In this document: positions 34,620 through 47,400 of the stretch, one piece after another
How positions within the stretch are numbered: the first letter of the stretch is position 1
Layout of the letters: every line of letters begins with the position of its first letter
From: Phallusia mammillata
Lineage: Eukaryota > Chordata > Ascidiacea > Phlebobranchia > Ascidiidae
Assembly (NCBI GenBank): GCA_003260075.1
Contig: QLIY01000254.1
Location: forward strand, 1-64,000
Direction: 5' to 3'
DNA length: 64,000 bases
The notes under the pieces: model-generated
What the model saw: only the letters and a program-made list of their open reading frames with translations
Databases searched by the model: none
What the model was told of the DNA's origin: nothing
Position numbers and translations under genes: made by a program

Positions 34620-37600
34620 GACAGGGATTCTATCCTCGCTATTTTTGATCCTTCAGTGTATAAAACCTGCTTGTTTTGTTTCCCTAAAACCTTAAAATGG
34701 GAAATGGCCAGTTTGTGAGTTAAAAAGAGATGTCTACACTACAGCGTGTACCTGCAATGAAATGGTTTCAAGAGGACTAAAATTGAATATACGTCTTTAT
34801 GCGAACTCCATCTTGTTTCATTGTAGTCTGAAACCTTTTGGGAACCAGAATTTACTCAAGTGATAAAAAAAAGAAAAGTTATACCAGTCGGTTTTCTGCG
34901 AACCCAAAACTTCAAACGTGTAAATTTTACAAAAAAAAAACAAATTGCCACGGAAGTAGTGCAACATCGTAGTCATTTTATTGTTTAAATCTTAAATTTC
35001 TCCAAATCAGTTGACGAACTAGAGAAATAATACATAGCAATCCAAGAAACATAAGTTGTTCACATTCCTCAGTCCTGTAACTGCTTCAAGTTTTGGCTTT
35101 CTCTCCCTTGCAAGACTTTCATATCTTTCGCTGGTAAACATCCTCTAAATGCATTTTCTATTTTACAGCAAGTTTTCGAAGCTTATTTAAACGCCGTAAA
35201 TTTGTTTTTAATGCCTTCCGACCTGTATTAAATACTTGAGGTCAACTATTCCCTTAGCAAATAAATCCCTGTGACCGAACGCTATGGTATGTGTCTTGCT
35301 TGTTAATACATGTTTATCCCGATCTGACATAGACATTGCGTTGCAAGGCAGATACTTCATTACACCAATACTCGTTATCGAGTTTGGCGCTATGCCTTGC
35401 TCTCATCTTTAGCATCGAAGCAAACCTACACTCTTACTTCAAATGTAACTAACTTAGCCAAGTTTGTTGCTTTGTGAATAAAGACTATATAAAGCACAAA
35501 GACTATATATCTTTTGCCACTAGATTTAAGTTTATGAAAAAAATTGCTTTAAGATTTTGATATTCGTATATTTTGCCTTAACCACATCATCTGTACCTTA
35601 TTCAAATAGAATCAATAATAACAAACCACAGATGTGTGTGAAATATTTTTGCGGGATTTTTCGATCGTAAACCTCGCCGCGGTCACTAAAAACAGTCAAT
35701 CCGCAAACAAACTGTTTATTTTCACTCCTGTCTACCGAAATCGCCAGAAATCGTTATTTTTGACCGGGGATGCCGGATGTTTCGCTTTCCGTAGTAATAG
35801 CGGATGGTAAAAATTGATACTTGTCTTATTTTAGTCGCTTTGTTTTGACTGACAACAAACATTGCATTCGGAATTCGGATTGTCAATTTCCTGCTTTTTT
35901 CACTTGCTAACTTATATACGCTGTTTATGACTTTCGTACGGATTTTAGCGGCCTAAATACTTGCAGTGTTTATAGAGGTATAGTAAATGGGTGGTGTTGT
36001 AAACATTTGTTTTACAGTTTTAAGCAGCAACTATTTACAATGTGCTTGTTTGAATATTAGCACTTTCGCATTTTTTCTGTTGAAGTTTAATTTTGCTTTA
36101 ATCTTGCGAATTTTTCGACTTTCGTTTCTTTAAAAGTGCGAAGAGAACACAAACATTCTTCCACAGAAAACAACCCTATTACCTTGTTCTTATCTATACA
36201 TTATCATGATATACTTATAAACTTGCACCTTTCGTTTTTTTTAGTTTAACAAACAAAGCGTATTGCTTTTTAAGTTTGGGTTTGGGTTTTCTGTTTAAAA
36301 AACTCACTTTTCTACAACAAAATGCACATCTTTGTGCAATCCCACCACAAACTACCTAATTTCTTGGAATTAAATAAGTCTCGCTACGAGTTTTGGCCTA
36401 AAATCGTTCTTTTCCTCACATCGCACCAACAAAGAACACAACAGTCAGAAAATACATTGTCCAAAAGAGCCACCCTAACCTTTTTCAAGCCAGTTTTATC
36501 GCATGGGCAATTTGTCAGTAAAATAGCAGTAAAGAGAAGTAACTAAAGATAAATGGGAACAAAAAGACTTTTTATTATGCTCACAAAAACTTATGGGGAA
36601 TTTTAAGAGCTTGAGCCAAATCCTGGTTCTTTAGTGTTGATAGATTGATCGGAGATCGAGTAAATAACGAACACAATGGGTTTCTGCTAAAGTAGAACGC
36701 CACCGCGGTACAACAATCGAAATAGGGAATTGTACTTCTCGTAAAAAGGTGTAAAGTTGATCAAAATCTGTTCTGAGCAAAAATCATATGTATTTTTTTT
36801 GGTTTGTGTCCAGTTTTTATGTAACTCATTCTTCAGACAACAACCAATTTGAAGTGTATACTGTATTTAAAACGAGCACACAAATTAACTTCATCTTTAC
36901 TTTAATTTTACCCCTTTTAAACAAGAGCTACACTTGAAATTCATTATTCGCCAAAATAATGCCAAATATGTCAAAAAACATGAACAATATACACATTCAA
37001 CAAAACATTTTACTGAAAAAACGCTAACAAGTGTTACAAGGTCAGCAAAACTGTTAGCACTTACACCAATTGAACAGGGATGTGATAGTTGATAGCTTAT
37101 AAGCCTGTTTTAGCTACAACAGTTTATTTCTACATTAGACGTTTATGTGAACCTTGCAATTAAATAGCGCACTTAATGAAAGCCCAAAACTTTACACAAC
37201 TTAAGGCTTTGATACAAAGTTGGGCTCTGACGTATACTGATGACACGCACAAAAATGCACTGGATGATAATGAATAAAAAAATTAAAATTTCGAAAATAA
37301 ACCGGCACAAAAAATAAAAACTAATGCCACACAACAATATTTTCAGCATAGTTATGGCGGAAATTTAAAGTATGTTTTCTCGTTTACCCCTTGGCAGCTT
37401 TCGAAGGTAAAATTTACCTTAAAGTTGCTTTAACAATGAACTTATCTAGCTACTTATGTTTGCACCCAAAAGTGGAAGCACATTCATTTTTCAAAAAAGA
37501 AAAACGAATTTGGCCCGAAAGTTGGTGAAATTGCGGCATATGATGACGAGTGCAAAACCAGGCCCGGATCAAGCCAGTTTTGTTCAAACTGAAGCCCGAA

Positions 37601-38463
37601 CCCGACCCGACTTACAACTCAGCTTATATTTTAGTTTGGTTCTATGCCCAGTGGCAGACAAAACTAAAATTACCGTACATTTCGGCTCGCTATAAACATG
37701 CAGTAACGAAATAACGAGCATTGGGTATGTACAAAATTTTATCAAAAACTATAAACGCAAAGCACCGTTAATTTCCACAACCATTCAGCAACAAATAAAC
37801 GTCATCTTTGGGCACGTAAGCACCAATAGACTATACAAAAGACCACTATACATGAAAAAACAAAATAACTCAAGTATCATGAAATTGAGGTCATTTTGAC
37901 GAAAATAACGATTCATATTTTATAATCTGCCAATGTTTAAGTAGGCAGATTGGGCCAAATGTTTTTACACAAGTAAAATACAAAGGAAATAAACTGACCC
38001 TAAGCTAGTTTTAAAACAAACGTTCATCTTACGCCAGTGCTTTGGTATTCCTGGAATGTAATGGTGTCAATTTATTGAAACTTTATGCACAACTTGTTGA
38101 CCATAAAACATTGATTAAAAGAATAACAAAACGAAAAACTTGTCTAGATAATTTAGAAATTAAAGAGGAAGAAGCGAATCCTATGTAATTTAACAGTCTA
38201 CAGTTCATCATCTGATGTTTTCCAGACATTTTGGACAGTGGTGATGTTAGAATTACACTTTAATTGACCATTACGCAACAATATAATGAGCATGGATATC
38301 TTCAAAACGACGATGACTGACGGGCTTACATTGGAATTTTACTAATTCCAAAACATACAAACGGTATTGTTTCCCGTATTTGGTGTCCGCCGTTCGCACG
38401 ATGGATCTTTGTTCTACATCTTTAAGCTTCGAAGATCCATTAGCGTTTTGCTGCGAAAATTTG
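34620..38463. other. Intergenic region between the two SLC6 genes
   Basis: I see no exon with family resemblance or consistent splice sites in these 3.8 kb. It contains the donor copy (36251-36365) of the 115-bp segment found at 33222-33336. The 5' leader of SLC6 copy 1 and its promoter should lie in the left part, and the 3' UTR of copy 2 in the right part. Confidence 0.6.
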
Positions 38464-41400
38464 TTAGTACTTGTTCTTCCAGAAGATCATGTCGGAAAAG
38501 AAGTTGCTCCACGACTTGTCCACCAGAATTCCCTCCGAGTCTTCCCCGTGGAAAAATCGGTATTTTGCCCAGCGGTAGATCCAGAAGAGCGGGATAAAGA
38601 TGCAGGGAAGAACAATGAGGATCATGATGACAAATATGGCAAACCACGGGTAGACTTGTGTTGTTTGGGAGCCCTGAAAAAATACGGTGTGTTCAGTGGT
38701 GGGGTTCAATTTTTATGTCAGTTGGTTCTATCACAAAGTCGTATTTTTTAGCCGGATCTGTTACACAAAGTCCATTGACAGTAACCGGTAATGCTAACCG
38801 GTTCCCTTATCTCATATAATTTCGTGAGATGGTTTATAGAACCGGTGCGAACCGGCTGAATCCCAACACTGGGTGTGTTTTATTTTAACTGCTTGCCACT
38901 GTTTTTGGTAAAATATAAGGAGCAATGTACACGGATCTATTAACAAGGAAAACACTGGTCCATATAGATAATATGCATTGATCTGGCTATGAGTCAAATG
39001 AGGAATTAAACAACGTCTTGCTGTACTCGCAAGATTGTGGGTTCTAATCTCGTCGTGAATACGTATTTTAAAAGTTAACGGCATCGCTCCAAACCAGTGG
39101 AATCCGATGGTTGGTTTAAACTTGATGTCAAAACACAATAAAGGTAAAAAACAATAGTAAAGTAACAGGAAGCTCGATGGCGGACTCAATGTTTTTATTT
39201 TGCAGTCAGGCTAAGTCGCCCATCGATGATAAATAAATAAATCAAGTGACAGCAACTTAAATTGGATTTTTTTTGCTCGAAACTGGTTTTAAAACCGGAC
39301 AGTTCAACTGCACAATGAATTTCTTATCCATCCTTCTGTGCAAATATTTAGTAGACAAACACATCATGGCTTTGTCAAAGTTTGAATCATTTTGTGTAAG
39401 TTTAAGGTAAATTTTTCAACAATACCTTTTGCCATAAGTCACTTCACACGTCTGTTTCTTATTAGTAGGCCTACTTTATGTTGGGCAAAAGTCGTGCCAC
39501 TTTTACTGTTTAATGAACAACTTATAACGCACTATATGACGCACATTTAGACAAATCATCAAGAGTCACTTACGTCACCGTCCCAGCCCGCATATTCGAA
39601 TGATCCAATAGCCGTTGTGTAAACGTAAGCCCCGAACACCACCAGCAAGATAACAGGTGAAATAATGAGCCAACATAGACGGAAATACCAGTGAAGACAC
39701 CAACCAGCGATCGATTTTGGTCCCCCAAACATCCAAGTCAAATCGTCGTCAAAACTAAAACATTTCAAAATTAAGGTTAAACATGAACACAAAGAACATG
39801 CATGCTATAAAGCAGAGGTCTTTTAAGTCTTAAAACCTTTAAAAATTTGAGAATGACACATGTTGCTTTCGAAACGTTATGTTCTACACAAATATATTGA
39901 CTTTCTGGATATAACCAATATGTTTTCATAATTATTTCTGAAAAAAATGTATCTGCAATGTTTTCAACTTTAGTCACAGATATGTTTCATTATTATTTGA
40001 TTTCCTTCTGAACAAGAGTAGTTTTTTGAGAAAAAGTTTGGTAATATGAAGAAAGTCTTCAGGTGTTCCTTAAGGTTGGTGAATTGCGTAGATTAAAATA
40101 AAGGTTTAAAAGTTTAAAACATTTGCTTTGTTTGTGATCCTATCTGGGCATCAGTTTAATTTTACAGCATCTCGACAAAGTTTGCCTTGTTAAAACCTTT
40201 TGTAAAAAACTTTGACTGGAGTGTAAATATTTGTGTAAGGGGTTGTAGGACGGTTTGAAAGTTCGTTGATTAGATTTTCGGTCAATAAATCGGCTAGAAA
40301 TGTGGAATTCTAACATAACAATTTCCACATAAAAATTACAGAGTTTGAATGTTTTTTTTTAATTTAAAGTTGACCAAAAACATGAACAAACTGTTTACTA
40401 AAACTACGAACACAATAAAACTTACTTTTTGACACCATAAGCCCATGCAACGACGGTGATCTCGAAAAATGCGATCACAAGTAGCGGAATAGATCCAGCA
40501 TAAGAATTAAAGATGTCGACCCAGTAGTTCCCGGCCCGAGTGCAGAAAATGATACCGATTGCACAAGATATTATGCAGACGATTCCTGTTCAAAAATGGT
40601 TGGTTATTGTTGTTGATATTAAAGATGTTTTAATGCAGAAATCGTCCTGATCAATGGATGCTAAACAGACGACTTCAGTTACTGAAATTGTCAGCTGAGA
40701 TGTGCCGTTATTGTTTGTGACTGTTTATTTAATGCAACTTGGGTCTGTAGCGAAAAGGATTATTTTCTTTTTTATCTGTGGTTGATCCCAGCAGTATAAC
40801 GAAGCTGTATTGATTCCTTGTACAACATGCTATTGTTTTGTTTCTATATTTAAGAGTAAATGTAGTCTGGAATAATAAGAATTTGAGTATTTCGGGTTAT
40901 TTTTTTGTCCTGATTTTTGGGTCCACTTCAAAACCATGTTTACTTTTATTGTTTTCAGCAGGAACAACTTTTTGTTTTCCCGTTTTGCAACTAAATTAAA
41001 AATGGGCAAATGCTGAATGCAAATAGGTCTTTTCACTTGATCCAACGGCGCTTTGCTTTTAGCTAGATGGTTCTAACGAGTTGGAATTTAATCCAACTAT
41101 GTTGCAACTTATGGTCAGTAACAGTGTAACTCTGTTTATTAGTGCACCAGGTTTAATTTTAGTTGAAAAGCGTATTATTACGCACGTCGCTTTACGTGTC
41201 ATATCTGCAAATCATGCCGTTACAGCGTCTATTTATCCGTGGGTTCCACGTATGAATCATTTTATGATCCCATAACTGTTGTTAACCTGCTCGACTGAAA
41301 TCAACAAGTCGTCAACCTTTATGTCTGGGAAACGTATAATAACTTAAATGAGATATACGACGCGGTTTTTAGCATTCAGTTTGGCGTTATTGACTTTGAC

Positions 41401-44400
41401 TGGTTTTAACGACCATCAAATTAAGGCAATCGGTTGAGATATTTCCGATCGTTCAGTGGTTCCCGACCGGGGAGGAATTTTAAAACTTGAAGGGGGAATT
41501 TACTTGAAGTTTTACATGTGGTTTGTAAATAGACGCTTAGCCTCAGAGAATATAACCTGTGAAGTTGATAAAATAACCAATTTTAAATGATCTTTGCAAG
41601 GTTTACCATCTAATATGTAGTATATTGAGGAGAAATGGAAATGCTTATATTGTTAGGGAAAGAGTTCGTGAAAAAAGGTCGGGAACGACTGGTTTTGTTG
41701 ATTTTTCGGCATTTTTAAAACAAGCTGGTTTCCTGATTTTGTAAAAATCAGTTTCGATTTTTTACTTCTTCAAAAGCATAGGCTAACACAATTATCCTGA
41801 GGTGGGATTCGAACCCATAAAATGACAAGATAATATGTTGTACCTGTCAAAACGGGTTTGGGGACCTTGAGACCGAGGTCGAACAGCGGCGTGACGACTC
41901 CTTCAACTGTTCCGAACATTGATCCGAGTCCGAGTGAGAGAAGCATCAAAAAGAAGAGGACAGACCACACTGGACTTCCTGGCATGTTAATGATGGCTTC
42001 AGTAAAAACGATGAAAGCTAATCCTGTTCCTTGCGAGGCCTGTGGTATTTTTTAGTGATTAGTGGAAGATTCTGGTAGGGTAAATGATTTAAGAATCCGA
42101 AAAGAGGGAAAATGAAAGATAATAATACCCAAATTTAGATGAAAGAAACACATATCAAAAGTGGGGTGAATGACTTTAAGGAAAAAAGTATGCAATCTTT
42201 CAAACAAATAACGTTGAGCCTATGTGTTAATAAATTAGGATTTATTTTCTACCTCGCTTAAAATGTCCTGAAGGTTGCAGTAAGGTAGTGATGGCAATGG
42301 TACACCACCGGTACAATTCGTCCATGTAGTATTTAATCCCTGTATTTGCTGATCATAATTGTCGTAAGTGATTGTTCCTTCAGGCAAATCGCAATAATCC
42401 AATACAACGTTGATGTTTCTGTGAAAAAATTGGAAAAACGAATTTTAGTATTTTTTGCACAAAAGTCAACAATCCGTCCAGCTTCGTAACAGTAAGGTTT
42501 TAATTTTTGCATCACATTTCTATTCGCATTAGGGTTTTGAAACGAGAACCTGTTTGGGATCCAGAAGAGCAAAAAACACCAAACAAGCTGATTTTTACTG
42601 TCTTTGTATCATGTGAATTCGCAAGACTGATGTACATGGGCCTATTTGATTTGATTAAGTGTGAAACCTTGTGTAGCGAAAACCGGATTTGGCGTGACTT
42701 TAATCACATAGATATCATAAATGGTTGATAGACATCATAAAATGTTTAGATGCACATATGTTTAAACCAACAATTTACATCTTTTTGGTAATTTCGTCCG
42801 CTAGAGGTTGTGTTTTGTTTGCTTAAAAAAGGGGTTAATGGAAAAAGACAATTGACATCAGTCTAGTTTTGTTAATTTGTTGATTGAATAACTTAGTTAG
42901 TCCTACGTTATCTACTCGCATAAAAGTAGTAAAAATCCAAAACGATAAAATCGTTGTCTTACCCGTCTAAGCACGTTTCATATTCAACAGTCGCTTTATA
43001 TCCCAGCACAGCAAAGATTACAATGGAGGCAAACACAGAAGTAAATGAATTAGTGAGAGCTATAATAAGCGCGTCTCGCTGACAATCTTGTTTCTTCGGG
43101 TTGTAACTTGCGAAGGCAATAACTCCTCCGAATCCTAAACCCAGAGAGAAGAAGATTTGAGTTGCAGCGTCCAGCCACACTTGCGGGTTTGCAAGGATCG
43201 TAACCTGTGCAAAAAGTTTAGTAAAGGTTAATTGTTGTTGGTTCGCACCGGTTTGATTCGGTTCCAAACAATATTTTAGGGTTTTATCCGGTTTGCGCCG
43301 GTTTGATCAGGTTCCAAATAATCTTTTAGGGTTTTTATCCGGTTTGCGCCGGTTTGATCCGGTTCCAAATAACCTAACAGGATTACAAAAATCTCATATT
43401 TTTGAGTGATATTGTATATCTGGACTTTTTTCTCTTGGTGTTACTGTCTTTGCTTGACAACATGGACGTGAAACATATTTATTACAAAGACAAATATAAA
43501 CATTACACTACAGACTACACAAACCAGACAAAAATATAAAAACCGAAAATAATACAACACACCTAGTGCAAACCGTTTTGAGACAAACAGACGTAATGGA
43601 ATTTTTTATTTCGCGATGGAAAGTTACAAGGTTTGTGTGCGGGGAAACACCAAAACAATTAGTCACTTGAAGTGTGAAGTTCTCCTCTTAAAACTACCAT
43701 AAATGTTTGTTCTCTTATTTAACAATGTTGAATTATGACGTGTATTTCGAGCACACATACGTTGTATGTGACGTAACAAATGTTAATTTTTTTTTCTGTG
43801 AGAATCCGAATCGCAAAGCAAATAGTTTTTCGAACAAGCTTTATGCATTTTTGCCTTTTTTATTTTCCAAAATTTTTCTGCAATTTTATGTTGTAAGTTG
43901 TCCTAAAATATAAAAATAAAATATAGCAAATTGATTTTTCCTCCGTTGCGTTTGGGTGCAAATCAAACGATAAAGTTTATCATGGAAAACTGCGTAAATA
44001 ATTGTCGGCCATTACGTGCTGGGCTATAACACGGTTGGGTCGTAAATGCAAACTGTTGTGGGATTAGGTCGTAAAGCAGGAAATGTTAAATAGGTCGTTG
44101 TCCTAAAACTGTTTTTGCCTTTCCCTATCCTATTCCACTTTATTGCAATATGTGGTCGCAGTTAAACAACGGCAATAATAATAAATTGTAGCTTACAGTA
44201 CGATGATTAAAATTTGACAACGATTAATTGTAATGAACATAAATGTAGGCTTGTTTTAATGTTGTAATTGGAATAACGTTCGGAAAACGAAATTAAAAAA
44301 ATGTTGGGAGTGACACAACAAACGCTATTTGGGCACAAACTTATGTTTCGACAGATTTTGTACCTGGCCAATATCGACGAACTATTTCAGTAATGTCTTG

Positions 44401-47400
44401 ATAATTTTTTGTCATACAAATGACATATTTCGGGTTATACCTTACCAATAATAATCATAAACCTTTTCAGTAATGACTTGATCATTTTTACCATCATAAT
44501 GACACATATTTCGTGTAAAACAGGAGCCCGTATTCAAGAGTTAATAAGTTCTGTTGAACCAATTTTCGTGTAACCACAGGACGAACAAAACAACACTGAC
44601 ACAACATAACGCACCATCATCATTATTATCTTCATCACGAGTGGGTCAACATTTGTTTTGTCCCCGCAAAGTTGCTGAACAACAAGTAATAGGCACGGTT
44701 CGACCCATAACATGTGATTGGATATTTATGACATTAATGAACAACTACGTTGAGTTGAGATTTTTAGCTGGATGGAAGAACACATAGCGACACAATTGTA
44801 CTAAAGCAATCACCAAGTTAAAAATTGCTGCGCAACGTTGAAACGTTATGGAGGCGCAAAAACGTTTTTTTTGTTTGATTGCTTTGTTGGGGAGAGTCTT
44901 GGTAAACAAATTGATGTTTAGGTATTTTTTCGCGTGTCTTTATATCAGTTCTTAACCTTTTGCTTTGTTTGCCCCTAGACAGATTTTGATTGTAAAATTT
45001 AAGTTTACTAAACACGGCGAAGATTTACTTTACACTAAATTAAATTTTAAAACCATACATTTTCATATACCCAATACAATTTTGCTATAGGGGTAAATTT
45101 ACCTAAAAAAATTGCTCAAACTTTTTGCACAAAAGACCCTAAGGTTGTCCAGTATTGTGCACATACTATAGCCTAATCTTATTGGTAAATTCCAGACTTT
45201 CTTACGCAACGATGAAAGCGTCGTGGAAAATTACCAAAAAAATACAACGCCCTTGCACGGTTCCCGCGTCCAAAGTTAATAAATAACTTCGGTTAAAGTT
45301 TCGCGTGCTTGGCTGACAACTCATGACATGAGACATACCAGCTGGTAATGTTTGAATTCCTGCCACTATTTGACCTCTTGCAACGTTACAAATACTGCAC
45401 AAGTTATTTCGGGATATTTAAGTTGCTGCCATATACAAAGTTGTAACATTTGGGTCAATACCAATGTTTTACCTATTTTCTCATGTAAACACAAGCTTAC
45501 AGAGGACCACTGTACCCAATATTAGATGTGCACGCTGTGTCCACACCAGTTTATGCGCAGTATAGATTTTCATGTGTCTCTGGGCATACACACAAGCTCC
45601 CTTAGTACACTTAGGACCACTGTGAGCAACATTAGATATGTACGTTGTGGCCACACACCAGTTTATGCACAGCATAGATTTGTACGTGCATGGGCATACA
45701 CACAAGCTCCTTAAATACACTGACAACTACCGTGAGCAATATTAGATATGCAATATTAGGTTTAAGGACCTGCCCAACTAACCTTATTATTATTGGCACT
45801 TAGCTGAAAAGTGTCGAGCGTAACACTTGGTACCGAGCGTGCGAGTGGTACCTAGAACGTGTGCTCAACTAACAAATATTTTAACCGCTTAACGAAAAAA
45901 GCCACACGCGTTTCCCTACCGCCTCTAGTGGTGACAAAAATCAAATTCCGCGATTTTATGCGAACTGTTTTTCCCAAACTTGCTGTATTATCAACAAAAT
46001 TTCAGCTCTTCCGGCAGTTTACTTGTGTTTGCAATTTATGTCATTACCCTGATGAAGGTGTTTCGTATGGGACATCGAAACGTTGGCATATTAGAAATAA
46101 AAAAACTGCCGGAAGAGCTGAAATTTTGTTGATACATTATGCCTGGCAGCAACAGTATATTCATTGCTGTATTATGTAGCACAACTTTAAAATCGTGTAC
46201 CTGGTGGAAATGTGTGTTTAGTAGTTTGGTTTGTGTCGTGCCACTTTACGGCTTCTGTGAGTTATCGGAGAACAAACATTGTTGCGAAACACACGCAGGG
46301 AAGGCATATTTAGTTTGGCCTAATTAAACTCATGTGCAAACTTTGGCTTGAAGGCGTTGGCTGTGTCGCAAAAATACTAAACGACAAAGAAAATATTTAT
46401 GCCGACCCTGTTGCCGATTTGGATGATGACAAGGCACAATAAATCGCTTGACTAACGGTGTAGCTGCAGCGCGTCTACCATCTATCCACCAATAGCGTCC
46501 TCAACTTTGTCGCGCTTTTCAACGTCTGAACGTTGTGCAGCTGTTTCCGGCTTGGTGAATATTTTAGCGCAATTGTGCTGCTACGATTTTGCCCGGCGAA
46601 ATAAACTCATCATCTCAACCCACTTTTCTTTTTGGATGCACCAAACTTTCGTTAACCGACCATGTTACCACCCAACTTCCCAACTTATCTTCTCCATTTG
46701 CTTTATTTCTATTTTATCTTTAAACTACTATAAAAAGAGCTCAGCCATACTTAGCCGAAGCCTTTATTAATCTATTTCTACCTTAATTAAGGACTAATGA
46801 TGTGTAACTGCTTGTTGAGGGAAACAAAAAGTCCATCGAAAAATAAATGCATAAAACTGTTTTTTTTTGTGGAGCGTTCGATTACAATCAAGTATCATGT
46901 GCTTGTTTATCTTTTTATCAAACTCGTGACAAAAACACACAATGATTGAGAAGTACCGATTTTTCATATAGAATCTGTAGTTTTACATTCACTTCTGCTT
47001 ACGACGCGTATTGCTAAATCAGTGGTTTCCAACCTTTCATAAATTAATCATTTTGATGCAAATAAAAAATTTAACTTACGTCAGGGGTGAATAGATACGT
47101 CACACCGGTTGATGAACCCTTCAAGGTCAAACCACGGACGAGAAAAATGAACAACACCAAATAAGGAAATGTGGCTGTGACGTACATCGCCTAAAAAATG
47201 GGGAAAAAATGAATTTCATGAAAATGACAAACTTATTTTAATATTGCAGCAAACCCAGTGGTGGGATTCAGCCGGTTCGCACCCGTTCTATAGAACCGTC
47301 TTGCGGAATTGAGATCAGCGAACCGGTTAGCATTTCTGGTTACTGTCAATGGACTTTTTGTGACAGAACCCGCGGAAAAATTTGAATTTTGTGATAGAAC

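Noticed and set aside
38812..39189. 125-residue minus-strand frame
   Set aside because: It runs through a SINE-like segment and part of a MITE.
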